From positions 1 through 64,000 of the forward strand of contig DASVQE010000068.1 of assembly GCA_036389275.1 (NCBI GenBank): DNA of 64,000 nt. The letters are read 5' to 3'. The position numbers and the translations under genes were made by a program. The stretch's first letter is position 1. Each line of letters starts with the position of its first letter. A model generated the notes under the pieces. The model saw nothing but the letters and a program-made list of their open reading frames with translations, made no database searches and was not told where the DNA came from. Source of the stretch: QHVT01 sp036389275. Its GTDB lineage: Bacteria > Acidobacteriota > Thermoanaerobaculia > Gp7-AA8. Below, in pieces: positions 44,430-52,644 of the stretch.

Positions 44430-44993
44430 CTACGAGTTCCCCGTCGCCACCGGCTGGTTGAGGCGACGCCACGCGTCGAGACCGCCGAAGAGCGCGGAGA
44501 CATTCTGGATGCCGTTGTGCTGCAGGATGAGCGCCGCACCGGCGCTCGATTCTTCGTTGGGTCACGTACAGTACGTGACGATCGGTTTGCCTTTCGGGAT
44601 CGCCGCGAGCTGCGCCTCGACGCTGGCCAGCGGGATGTGAATGGCGCCCGGGATGTGGCCGGTGGCGTAGGAGTTCGCGTCGCGCACGTCGATGACGGTG
44701 ACTTCGCCGCGGTTGTTCTTCGCCACCAGATCCTCAGCGCTGATGCGCGGCACGCTGCCTTTGTCGCCGAGATCGGCGGCGGAGGCGGGCGGAATGCTGC
44801 CGGTGGTTGCGCTCGCCGGCGCGTTGGCAGGCGCATTCGCGACCGGCGCGTTCGCCGTCGGCAGCGGCTGCTCGACCGTGCGCGTGAGCGCCCAGGCCAC
44901 CAGACCGACGATGACGATCACGCCGGCGGCCAGCACGAGAATGGTGTTGCGGGAGGATGCGGGATTCGTTTCTTGCCGGACTCGTTTCACCAT
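44430..44993 (-). CDS. membrane-anchored rhodanese-like protein with in-frame UGA (probable selenocysteine)
   Basis: Read through one TGA (44562-44564), the gene encodes 187 residues. There is an N-terminal transmembrane anchor (about 16-38), an Ala/Pro-rich linker, and a rhodanese domain (about 80-185) with VTVIDVRDANSYATGHIPGAIHIPL. The active-site loop reads Tyr-Cys142-Thr-UGA144-Pro-Asn-Glu-Glu-Ser-Ser. After it the frame continues for 43 codons as normal rhodanese (AGAALILQHNGIQNVSALFGGLDAWRRLNQP) to a TAG. Cys-containing relatives have C-x-C-P-N-E here, so UGA sits where Cys is expected. A SECIS-like hairpin lies downstream. Nonsense mutation is the alternative but explains neither the hairpin nor the intact remainder. 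Confidence 0.8.
44529..44547 (-). promoter_or_regulatory. candidate bacterial SECIS element in the rhodanese mRNA
   Basis: On the minus strand, GAGCGCC and GGCGCTC form a perfect 7-bp stem closing a 5-base GGTGC loop. The loop begins 21 bases after the TGA. Bacterial SECIS elements need a stem directly downstream of UGA with an apical loop about 16-37 bases away that begins with G and exposes a G-U pair of bases. This hairpin meets those criteria. Confidence 0.7.
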
Positions 44994-45005
44994 GACGTTG
45001 CGATC

Positions 45006-46214
45006 CTACTCCTTCAGCGATGCGACGGCGGCGATGAGCCGTCGCACTTCGTCTTCAGTGGTGTAGCAGGCGCAGCCGACCCGCACGAGCGACTCCAGCT
45101 CGAGCCGGCTGCAGACCGTGGCCGCGTAAAAGTCACCGCTCGAGGCGAAGAGCGCCTCGCGCGCCAGCGTGCGCGAGACGTCGTCGCAGCCGGCACCTTC
45201 GACCACGAACGAGATCGTCGGCGTGCGCGGCTGCGACGGCGGCGGTCCGAAGAGGCGCACGTGCTTCATCGACGAGAGCGCCTCCCAGAGCATTTGCGTC
45301 AGACGCAAACCGTCTGCGTGCAGTTGCGCGTACGCGCGCTGCAGCCGCTCGCGGCGCGTGCCGCCTTCGCCGCCGATGCTCGCCAGAAAGTCGATGGTGG
45401 CGGTGATGCCGGCGATCCCTTCGTGATTCTGCGTTCCCGTCTCGACACGCTCCGGCGCCGTGTCGGGCGCCGGGGCGAGCTTCGGGAACGGGAGCGTGTC
45501 GAGCAGCTCGAAACGTCCGAAGAGAATCCCGGCGTGCGGTCCGTAGAACTTGTACGACGAGCAGGCCAGGAAGTCGCAGCCGATGGCCTGCACGTCGATC
45601 AGCTCGTGCGGCGCGAGATGCACGGCGTCGACGAAGAGGAGCGCCTTCGCGTCGCGGGCGATCTTCGCCACGCGCTGCAGGTCGTTGATCGTGCCGACCG
45701 CATTCGACGCGCCGCCGACGGCGATGAGTTTCGTCCGCTCCGTCACCAGCGAGGCGAGATGCTCGTAGTCGAGCTGCATCGTCTCCGGGATGAGCCGGGC
45801 CATGCGCGTCTCGATGTTGCGGTCCATCGAGAGCGCCTGCCACGGCGCGACGTTCGCGTGATGATCGAGCTCGGTGACGATCACCTCGTCGCCTTCGCCC
45901 CAACTGCGGCCGAGGGCGCGCGCCAGGTGGAACGTGAGCGTGGTCATGTTCGCGCCGAAGGCGATCTCCTCCGGCCGCGCGTTCAGCAGGTCGGCGGCGG
46001 CGCGGCGCGCGTCGAGCAGAATGGCGTCGGTCTCTTCGCTGGTCGGATACGCCCAGTGGGTGTTGGCGTTGTGATGAAAGAGGTAGTCGGTGATCGCCTC
46101 AGCGACCTGCCGCGGCACCTGCGTGCCGCCGGGCGCATCAAAGTACGCCACCGGTTTCTGCGCGTGCAGGCGCTCGAGCGCGGGAAAGTGGGAGCGGATC
46201 GTGTCGACGTTCAT
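45006..46214 (-). CDS. cysteine desulfurase-like PLP enzyme (aminotransferase class V)
   Basis: The 402-residue enzyme is of the SufS/selenocysteine-lyase-like branch. It has FDAPGGTQVPRQV near the N-terminus, ELDHHANVAPWQALS, SNAVGTINDL, the PLP-binding Lys in CSSYKFYGPHAGILFG, and ETGTQNHEGIAG. The C-terminal RVGCACYTTEDEVRRL carries two Cys that could accept sulfur or selenium. Start ATG 46214 is chosen over the longer frame from 46238. It lies 12 bases upstream of the rhodanese, suggesting that sulfur or selenium released here passes to the neighbour. The exact substrate is not shown. Confidence 0.88.
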   Translation of the reverse strand: MNVDTIRSHFPALERLHAQKPVAYFDAPGGTQVPRQVAEAITDYLFHHNANTHWAYPTSEETDAILLDARRAAADLLNARPEEIAFGANMTTLTFHLARALGRSWGEGDEVIVTELDHHANVAPWQALSMDRNIETRMARLIPETMQLDYEHLASLVTERTKLIAVGGASNAVGTINDLQRVAKIARDAKALLFVDAVHLAPHELIDVQAIGCDFLACSSYKFYGPHAGILFGRFELLDTLPFPKLAPAPDTAPERVETGTQNHEGIAGITATIDFLASIGGEGGTRRERLQRAYAQLHADGLRLTQMLWEALSSMKHVRLFGPPPSQPRTPTISFVVEGAGCDDVSRTLAREALFASSGDFYAATVCSRLELESLVRVGCACYTTEDEVRRLIAAVASLKE

Positions 46215-46249
46215 CGCGGGCGCGCATTGTAGTTGCACGTCCCGCGCAC

Positions 46250-47104
46250 ATGACGCAGACCGTTCATGCTTCTCTCTCCGGCACCTTCCTCCTCGGCGGC
46301 GACCTGCCCGTGCATCGCCTCGGCTTCGGCGCGATGCGCATCACCGGCCGCGGCATCTTCGGTCCGCCGAAGGATCGCGACGAGGCGCTGGCGGTGCTGC
46401 GCCGCGCCGTCGAGCTCGGCGTGAACCTGATCGACACCGCCGAGTCGTATGGCCCGCAGGTCAGCGAAGAGCTGATCGCCGAGGCGCTGCATCCCTATCC
46501 GAAGGACCTGGTCATCGCCACCAAGGGCGGACTCGACCGCCCCGGCCCGGACAACTGGGTGCCGAACGCGCGTCCGGAGCGGCTGCGCGAAGAGCTGGAA
46601 GGCAGCCTCCGGCGGCTGCGTCTCGAGCGCATCGAGCTCTGGCAACTGCACCGCATCGACAGCAACGTTCCGGAGGAGGAGCAATTCGGCGCCATTGCGG
46701 AGTTCCGGAAGGAAGGAAAGGTGCGCCACGTCGGCCTCTCCGAGGTGACGGTCGAGCAGCTCGAGCGCGCGCGCAAATACTTTCCGGTCGTGTCGGTGCA
46801 GAACCGCTACAACGCCGCCGATCGCGAATGGGAGAACGTCCTCGACTACTGCGAGCGCGAGAACATCGGCTTCATCCCCTGGTTCCCGCTGAACACCGGC
46901 AAGCTCGCCGAGGCCGGCGGTCCGCTCGACACCATCGCCCGCAAGCACGACGCGGCGCCGGCGCAGGTGGCGCTGGCGTGGCTGCTCAAGCGCTCGCCGG
47001 TGATGCTCCCCATCCCCGGCACCTCGAAGGTGAAACATCTCGAGGAGAACATGGCGGCGGTCGCGATCGAGCTCGATCAGAGGGAGGTCGCGGCGATCGG
47101 GTGA
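46250..47104 (+). CDS. aldo/keto reductase
   Basis: The 284-residue NADPH-dependent TIM-barrel oxidoreductase has the family motifs: RLGFGAMRITG, the catalytic Asp and Tyr in NLIDTAESYGP, the Lys in VIATKGGLDRPG, and the His in IELWQLHRID. The nucleotide-binding VMLPIPGTSKVKHLEENMAA follows. The natural substrate is not predictable. It is divergent from the desulfurase operon across a 35-base spacer. It is followed by the AGTGCTA-type repeat before lysS. Confidence 0.92.
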   Translation: MTQTVHASLSGTFLLGGDLPVHRLGFGAMRITGRGIFGPPKDRDEALAVLRRAVELGVNLIDTAESYGPQVSEELIAEALHPYPKDLVIATKGGLDRPGPDNWVPNARPERLREELEGSLRRLRLERIELWQLHRIDSNVPEEEQFGAIAEFRKEGKVRHVGLSEVTVEQLERARKYFPVVSVQNRYNAADREWENVLDYCERENIGFIPWFPLNTGKLAEAGGPLDTIARKHDAAPAQVALAWLLKRSPVMLPIPGTSKVKHLEENMAAVAIELDQREVAAIG

Positions 47105-47106
47105 AG

Positions 47107-47253
47107 AGAGTGCTGAGTGCTAAGTGCTAAGTGCCGACACGCGCCGCGCGGCTTGACACTCGCGCTCGGGTGACACGTGCATCCCGAGCGCGAGTCACAA
47201 CCCGCGATCACCGCGCCAGCACTTAGCACTTAGCCCTTAGCCCTTAGCCCTCT
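47107..47253. repeat. composite inverted repeat, AGTGCTA family copy 2
   Basis: Outer arms 47107-47134 and 47219-47253 are built from 7-base units (TGCTAAG / CTTAGCA or CTTAGCC). They pair over about 28 bases, with one extra unit in the right arm. A nested 13-bp stem (47158-47170 with 47183-47195) closes on TGACACGTGCAT. It is homologous to 36298-36427. This copy lies between the co-directional aldo/keto reductase and lysS genes, ending about 19 bases before the lysS ATG. Confidence 0.88.
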
Positions 47254-47271
47254 GCTATCCTGCGCGCCGCG

Positions 47272-48762
47272 ATGGCCGAACCGACGCTGCGCGAGGTGCG
47301 CATCGAGAAACGCCAGGCTCTCGAAGCGGCCGGGATCTCCGTCCATCCGGACCGCTTCGAGCGCACGCATACGCTCGCCGAAGTGATGTCCCTCGGCGAC
47401 GGCGTCGCCGTGCGCGCGGCCGGACGCCTCGGGCAGTTGCGCAAGTTCGGCAAGCTCACCTTCGCCACGCTCGAAGACTTCGACGGCCACATCCAGATCG
47501 CGCTGCTGCGCGACGAGCTCGACGCCGATCCGGAGCAGAGCCGCCGCAAATATGAATTGTTCTCAAAGTATGTCGACCGGTGGGACTTCATCGGCGTCGA
47601 CGGCGTCATGTACCACACCGACAAGGGCGAGCTGACCATCCGCGTGCGCGACTGGGTCATGCTCGGCAAGACCCTGCAGCCGCCGCCGAACAAGTACCAG
47701 GGCGTCAAGGACGTCGAGAACAACTGGCGCAAGCGCTACCTCGACCTCGTCTCGAACGAGGAGACGCGCCACCGCTTCCGCGTGCGCGCCAAAGTCACCA
47801 CCGCGCTGCGCGACTTCCTCAACCGCAGCGGCTTCATCGAAGTGGAGACGCCGATCCTCAACACCCAGCAGTCGGGCGCGCTGGCGCGGCCGTTCTTCTC
47901 GCACCACAACGCACTCGACATGGACCTGGTGCTGCGCATCGCGCCGGAGACGTATCTCAAGCGCCTCGTCGTCGGCGGCTACGACCGCGTCTACGAGTTC
48001 GCGCGCTGCTTCCGCAACGAAGGCCTCGCGGCGTCGCATCTCCAGGAATTCACCATGCTCGAGTTCTACGCCGCCTACTGGAACTACGAGGACAACATGG
48101 CCTTCACGGAGAACCTGCTGCGCCATGCCATCCAGGAGGCGGTCGGCACGCTGCAGATCAAGCGCGGCGGCAACACGATCGACTTCGCGCAGCCGTGGCC
48201 GCGGCGCCGCCTGCGCGACGTGATCCTCGAAGGCAGCGGCATCGACATCGACGAGCACCGCGACGCCGCCTCGCTGCGGCAGGCGATCTTCGCGGCGAAG
48301 GTCGATCTCGACAATCCCGACGCCGGCCGCGGCTCGCTCATCGATCAGCTCTACAAGCGCACGGCGCGGCCGAAGCTGATCCAGCCGACGTTCATCGTCG
48401 GACATCCGGTCGATCTCTCGCCGCTGGCGCGCCGCAGCGACACGAATCCCGATGCGGTCGATCGCTTCCAGCTCGTGGTCGACACGTGGGAAGTGATCAA
48501 CGCCTACTCCGAGCTCGTCGACCCGCTCGACCAGCGCCGCCGCTTCGAGGAGCAGGCGGAGCTGCGGAAGAAAGGCGACGACGAGGCCATGCCGGTCGAT
48601 GAGGACTATCTGACGGCGATGGAGTTCGGGATGCCGCCGATCTCCGGCTGGGGCATGGGCATCGACCGCTTCGTGGCGCTGCTGACCGAGGCGCCGAACC
48701 TGCGGGACGTGGTCTGGTTCCCGCTGATGAAACCGCTCACGGGCGAGGACGCCGGTGAGTGA
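47272..48762 (+). CDS. lysS: lysyl-tRNA synthetase, class II
   Basis: LysRS charges tRNA-Lys. The 496-residue protein has the N-terminal OB-fold anticodon-binding domain (about 40-150, with AAGRLGQLRKFGKLTFATLED). The class II core has motif 1 FIEVETPILN, motif 2 FARCFRNEGLAASHLQEFTMLEFY, and motif 3 SGWGMGIDRFVALL. Start ATG 47272 gives MAEPTLREVRIEKRQALE. Its end overlaps the pheS start by eight bases, so lysS, pheS and pheT form one operon of aminoacyl-tRNA synthetases. Confidence 0.95.
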   Translation: MAEPTLREVRIEKRQALEAAGISVHPDRFERTHTLAEVMSLGDGVAVRAAGRLGQLRKFGKLTFATLEDFDGHIQIALLRDELDADPEQSRRKYELFSKYVDRWDFIGVDGVMYHTDKGELTIRVRDWVMLGKTLQPPPNKYQGVKDVENNWRKRYLDLVSNEETRHRFRVRAKVTTALRDFLNRSGFIEVETPILNTQQSGALARPFFSHHNALDMDLVLRIAPETYLKRLVVGGYDRVYEFARCFRNEGLAASHLQEFTMLEFYAAYWNYEDNMAFTENLLRHAIQEAVGTLQIKRGGNTIDFAQPWPRRRLRDVILEGSGIDIDEHRDAASLRQAIFAAKVDLDNPDAGRGSLIDQLYKRTARPKLIQPTFIVGHPVDLSPLARRSDTNPDAVDRFQLVVDTWEVINAYSELVDPLDQRRRFEEQAELRKKGDDEAMPVDEDYLTAMEFGMPPISGWGMGIDRFVALLTEAPNLRDVVWFPLMKPLTGEDAGE

Positions 48763-49795
48763 GCTCACCGATACGCTGGCGGCGTTCCGCGCCGCGCTGG
48801 CCGCCGCGTCGTCGCCGGAGCAGCTCGCGGAAATCCGCACGTTATATCTAGGCAAGAAAAGTTACGTTAAAACTGCATTGAAATCGGTCGGCGGAATGAG
48901 CGCCGAGGAGCGGCCGCGCTTCGCGAAAGAAATCAACGACGCGCAGCAGAGCATCGAGCGCGAGCTCGAGGAAGCGGGCGCGCGCATCGCCGAGGCGGCC
49001 GTGGCGCGGCAGGTCGAGAGCGAATGGCAGGACCTCACCGTGCCCGGCATCGCCCAGGAGCGCGGCGCCATGCATCCGCTGACGGAGGTGCAGAACACCT
49101 GCATGGCCGTGATGCGCCGCCTCGGATTCACGCTGGCCGAAGGGCCGGAGATCGAGTCGCCCTACTACAACTTCGACGCGCTCAACATCCCGGAGAACCA
49201 TCCCGCGCGCGACATGCAGGACACCTTCTGGCTGCCGAACAACCTGCTGCTGCGCTCGCACACCACCACCGTGCAGGCGCGCGCGCTCGAAGCGAAGCCG
49301 CCGCTGCCGATCAAGATCGTCTCGCCCGGCCGCACCTATCGCAACGAGGCCGTCGACGCCACGCACCTGGCGATGTTCCATCAGTTCGAAGGGCTCTGGA
49401 TCGAGGAAGGCCTCACCTTCGGCGATCTCAAAGGGACACTGCTGGAGATCGCCAAATCGGTCTACGGCGCCGAGCACGTCTTCCGCTTCAAGCCGAAGTA
49501 CTACCCCTACACCGAGCCGTCGGTGGGGATGGATATTCAATGCGCGATCTGCCGCGCGCAGGACGAGCAGTGTCCTGCCTGCCGCGGCGCCGGCTGGATG
49601 ACGATCCTCGGCGCGGGCATGGTCCATCCGAAAGTCTTCCTCGAATTCGGCTACGACCACGAGCGTCTCTCCGGCATCGCCTTCGGCCTCGGCATCAGCC
49701 GCATCGCCGCGCAGGCCGCCGGCATCACCGCCATCAAGCCGCTCTACGAACAGGACCTGCGCGTGCACCGCGCCATCAAGCGAGGCGGCCTGTGA
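48755..49795 (+). CDS. pheS: phenylalanyl-tRNA synthetase alpha subunit
   Basis: The 346-residue catalytic subunit has an N-terminal coiled coil (about 1-95) and the class II core. Features are HPLTEVQNTCMAVMRRLGF, SPGRTYRNEAVDATHLAMFHQFEGLWIEEGL and the motif 3 segment IAFGLGISRIAAQAAGI. A Cys-rich insertion (IQCAICRAQDEQCPACRGAGW) replaces the usual CxxCxGxGC zinc-like loop seen in many bacterial PheS. The GTG start at 48755 overlaps lysS, and the stop overlaps the pheT GTG. Confidence 0.95.
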   Translation: MSELTDTLAAFRAALAAASSPEQLAEIRTLYLGKKSYVKTALKSVGGMSAEERPRFAKEINDAQQSIERELEEAGARIAEAAVARQVESEWQDLTVPGIAQERGAMHPLTEVQNTCMAVMRRLGFTLAEGPEIESPYYNFDALNIPENHPARDMQDTFWLPNNLLLRSHTTTVQARALEAKPPLPIKIVSPGRTYRNEAVDATHLAMFHQFEGLWIEEGLTFGDLKGTLLEIAKSVYGAEHVFRFKPKYYPYTEPSVGMDIQCAICRAQDEQCPACRGAGWMTILGAGMVHPKVFLEFGYDHERLSGIAFGLGISRIAAQAAGITAIKPLYEQDLRVHRAIKRGGL

Positions 49796-51828
49796 AGATC
49801 CTGCTCGAGCATCTGCGCACGTTCATCGATCTGCCGCCGTCGCCGCACGAGGTGCGCGAGCTGCTCGACGAAGTCGGCATCGAGGTGAAGACCGCGGACG
49901 AGACGGTGCGCGGCACGGTCTTCAACGTCGAGCTGCTCGCGAATCGCGGCGATCACTATTGCTACGAAGGGATCGCGCGCGAGATCGGCGGACGCACGGG
50001 CGGCGCGCTGCGGCATCCGGCGCTGCGCAAGCTCGACGCGCAGCCGGCCACGCCGCGACAGGTGAAGCTCGAGACGCCGCTCTGCCTCGTCTACACGCTC
50101 ACCGAGCTGACGCGCAAAGGCGAGGGCGCGCTCCCCGGCCCGCTGCTCGCGCCGATGCTCGCCGCCGACATGCACGCGACGCTGCCGCCGGTCGATGCCT
50201 CGAACCTCACCAATCTCGACCTCGGCCAGCCGACGCACGCCTTCGACGCCGACACGATCGACGGCGCCGTGACGGTGCGGCTGTCGCGGCGCGGCGAGAA
50301 AGCATGGATGCTCTTCACCGAGGCGGCGGTGGAGATTCCGGAAGGCACGCTGGTCATCGCCGACGACTCGAAGGTCCTCGGCATCGCCGGCGTGATCGGC
50401 TGCGTCGAGTCGGCGGTGACGGAGAAGACGCGGCGCGTGCTGCTCGAGTCGGCGACCTTCGATCCGACCGCGATCCGCATCGCCTCGCGGCAACTGAATC
50501 AGGCCACCGACGCCGCGGCGCGCTTCATGCGCGGCGGCGATCCGACGTTGCCGCTCGTCGGCGCAGCGCGCGTCGCTTACCTGCTCGAACAGCACGCCGG
50601 GTGGGAAGTGGGCACTGCGTACACCGCCGGCGAGTGGAAGGATCCGCGGCGCACCATTCCGCTGCGCGTGGCTTACACCCAGCGCTTCATCGGCGCGGAG
50701 ATGCGGGCCGCGGAGATGGTCAACAGGTTGACCAGATACGGCTTTGCCGTCGAATACGACGAGCAGACCCTGCAGGTGATCGTCCCGCCGCATCGGCTCT
50801 GGGACGTGCACTTCGAAGCGGACCTGCACGAGGAGCTGCTCAAGTCGGTCGGCTACAACGCCACGGTGGTCACGCTGCCGCGCGTCGACATGGGCGCGCT
50901 GCCGTCGCCGGCGGAGACGACCATCGCCCGCACCAGCGAGCTGCTGATCGCCGAAGGGTTCTACGAGATCTTCACCGACAGCTTCTACGGGCGCGGCATG
51001 CGCGAGCGGCTCGGCATCAGCGAGGGCGACGAGCTGTACGCGCACGTCGAGGTGCAGAACTCGATCGAGAAGAACTACTCGCTGCTGCGCAACAACACCG
51101 TCGGCCAGGCCCTCGACGCCTTCGTGACGAACGCGAACAACAAGCTGACCAACGTGAAGATGTACGAATGGGCGCGGATTTATCTGCCCGATTTTTCGGA
51201 GCGCGCGGTGTTGTGGGCGCTCGCGAACGGGCGCGACCGCGGTCCGTTCTGGGGTGACAAGGGACGCGCCGCCGACGCGATCTACGTGAAGGGCATCCTC
51301 GAGCAGTTGCGGCTCGAGCTGCGCATCGGTCTGCGCACCGGCGCGAGCGACGGGCACCGGCTGGAGCGCTTTTTCCATCCGGGCCGCCGCGCCGGGATCT
51401 ATGTCGGCGAGCGGCTGGCCGGCATCGCCGGCGAGATCCATCCGACGCTGCTGCAGCGCTTCGACATCAAGCGCGCGCGGCCGGTCTACTTCGAGCTCGA
51501 AGTCGACGCGCTCTTCGCGCGGCCCGCCGCGCGTACGTACGCCGAGCCGCCGTCGCGCCAGCCGGTCACGCGCAACGTCGCCTACGCCTTGCCGCGCGGC
51601 ATCACCGCCGCCGCGGTGATCGACGCGCTGCGCACCGCCGCGCCGCCGTTCCTGCGCGCGATCCGCGTGACCGATCTCTTCGAGCTGCCCGATGCCCGCG
51701 CGGTGACGTTCGAGATCGAGTACCTGGCCGAGGAGTCGCTCACCGGCGAGACCATCAACGCCTCCACGGAGGCGATGATGGCCGCGGTGCAGCGCACGTT
51801 CGGCGAGCGCGTCGCGCTGCGCGCGTAG
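49792..51828 (+). CDS. pheT: phenylalanyl-tRNA synthetase beta subunit lacking the EMAP/OB insertion
   Basis: The 678-residue beta subunit is about 110 residues shorter than typical bacterial PheT. From MKILLEHLRTFIDLPPSPHE the sequence passes within about 45 residues to FNVELLANRGDHYCYEGIAREI, which corresponds to the region normally following the EMAP-like tRNA-binding domain. That domain is absent. The B3/B4 editing region (NLDLGQPTHAFDAD, GIAGVIGCVESAV), the catalytic-like core and the C-terminal FDX-ACB anticodon-binding domain (PPSRQPVTRNVAYALPRGI onward) remain. The GTG start overlaps the pheS stop (GTGA), and no longer N-terminus is available. Confidence 0.93.
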   Translation: MKILLEHLRTFIDLPPSPHEVRELLDEVGIEVKTADETVRGTVFNVELLANRGDHYCYEGIAREIGGRTGGALRHPALRKLDAQPATPRQVKLETPLCLVYTLTELTRKGEGALPGPLLAPMLAADMHATLPPVDASNLTNLDLGQPTHAFDADTIDGAVTVRLSRRGEKAWMLFTEAAVEIPEGTLVIADDSKVLGIAGVIGCVESAVTEKTRRVLLESATFDPTAIRIASRQLNQATDAAARFMRGGDPTLPLVGAARVAYLLEQHAGWEVGTAYTAGEWKDPRRTIPLRVAYTQRFIGAEMRAAEMVNRLTRYGFAVEYDEQTLQVIVPPHRLWDVHFEADLHEELLKSVGYNATVVTLPRVDMGALPSPAETTIARTSELLIAEGFYEIFTDSFYGRGMRERLGISEGDELYAHVEVQNSIEKNYSLLRNNTVGQALDAFVTNANNKLTNVKMYEWARIYLPDFSERAVLWALANGRDRGPFWGDKGRAADAIYVKGILEQLRLELRIGLRTGASDGHRLERFFHPGRRAGIYVGERLAGIAGEIHPTLLQRFDIKRARPVYFELEVDALFARPAARTYAEPPSRQPVTRNVAYALPRGITAAAVIDALRTAAPPFLRAIRVTDLFELPDARAVTFEIEYLAEESLTGETINASTEAMMAAVQRTFGERVALRA

Positions 51829-51834
51829 CTCGCG

Positions 51835-52644
51835 TCAGCTCCCGTTTCTCATCACGAACATTCCGGCCGCGGCGAGGAGAACCGAGAGGATCACCAGCGC
51901 GACCGGATCGAGTGCCGGAATCGCCGCGGCATCTCCCGGCGGAACGACCGCGGCGGTGGCGCATGCGGTGATCGTGTTCGAGTCGAGCGTCACCGCGCCG
52001 TTGCGCGCGAGCGCGCGGCCGTTCAGTCCCGAGCCGATGGTCATGGTCACGCTGGTCAGCGCCAGGATGTTGCCGGCGAACGAGCTGCCGGTGCCGAGGG
52101 TCGCGGAGCTGCCGACCTGCCAGAAGACGTTCGGCGGACAGGTGCCGCCGGCGTTGTTCGTCAGCACGACGAGCGAGCCGCTGGCGGTGGTGAGCGTGCT
52201 GCCGATCTTGAAGAGGAAGAACGCGTTCGGATTGCCCTGCATGTTCAGGGTGAGCGTGCCGGTCAGCGCGGCGGACGTCGAGAAGCAGTAGACGCCCGGC
52301 GTCAGCGTGAGGCCGCCGAGATTCTGGCCGGTCAGGTCGGTGCTGCATGGAATCGCGGCGGCGGTGTTGTAGGCGGTGGTCAGATCGGACTGCGCCTGCG
52401 CGGCGGTGGCATCGCCGGCATGGATGGCGCCGCCGACGACGACGCCCGGCGGAAATCCGGTGACGGCGCTGCCCGGCGAGACGCCGACGTCGCCGGTGAC
52501 GACGGTGGGACCGGTGTTCGTGATGGTGCTGCCGGCCAGCGTTCCGAAATTCTGCGCGGTACCGAGGGGCACCTGAGCCGAGAGCGGCGCGGCGATGAGA
52601 GCGCCGGCGACGATGGCCAGCAGAGCGAGGAACGTTTGCTTCAT
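51835..52644 (-). CDS. DUF3494 ice-binding-like secreted protein with IPTL-CTERM-like tail
   Basis: The 269-residue protein has a signal peptide (MKQTFLALLAIVAGALIAAPLSAQ) and the DUF3494 beta-solenoid: LGTAQNFGTLAGSTITNTGP, VTGDVGVSPGSAVTGFPPG, NLGGLTLTPGVYCFSTSAAL and GNPNAFFLFKIGSTLTTAS. The family includes ice-binding and adhesive proteins. The C-terminus, IPALDPVALVILSVLLAAAGMFVMRNGS, fits an IPTL-CTERM type sorting signal. A strong AGGAAGGAG ribosome site precedes ATG 52644. It is convergent with pheT, with a six-base gap. Ice binding itself is not implied. Confidence 0.86.
   Translation of the reverse strand: MKQTFLALLAIVAGALIAAPLSAQVPLGTAQNFGTLAGSTITNTGPTVVTGDVGVSPGSAVTGFPPGVVVGGAIHAGDATAAQAQSDLTTAYNTAAAIPCSTDLTGQNLGGLTLTPGVYCFSTSAALTGTLTLNMQGNPNAFFLFKIGSTLTTASGSLVVLTNNAGGTCPPNVFWQVGSSATLGTGSSFAGNILALTSVTMTIGSGLNGRALARNGAVTLDSNTITACATAAVVPPGDAAAIPALDPVALVILSVLLAAAGMFVMRNGS

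Noticed and set aside
44562..44564. TGA as a plain stop or nonsense mutation in the rhodanese gene
   Set aside because: The frame stays coding for 43 codons after it, the position matches a conserved Cys, and a SECIS-like hairpin follows. A simple stop would delete the second half of the catalytic domain.
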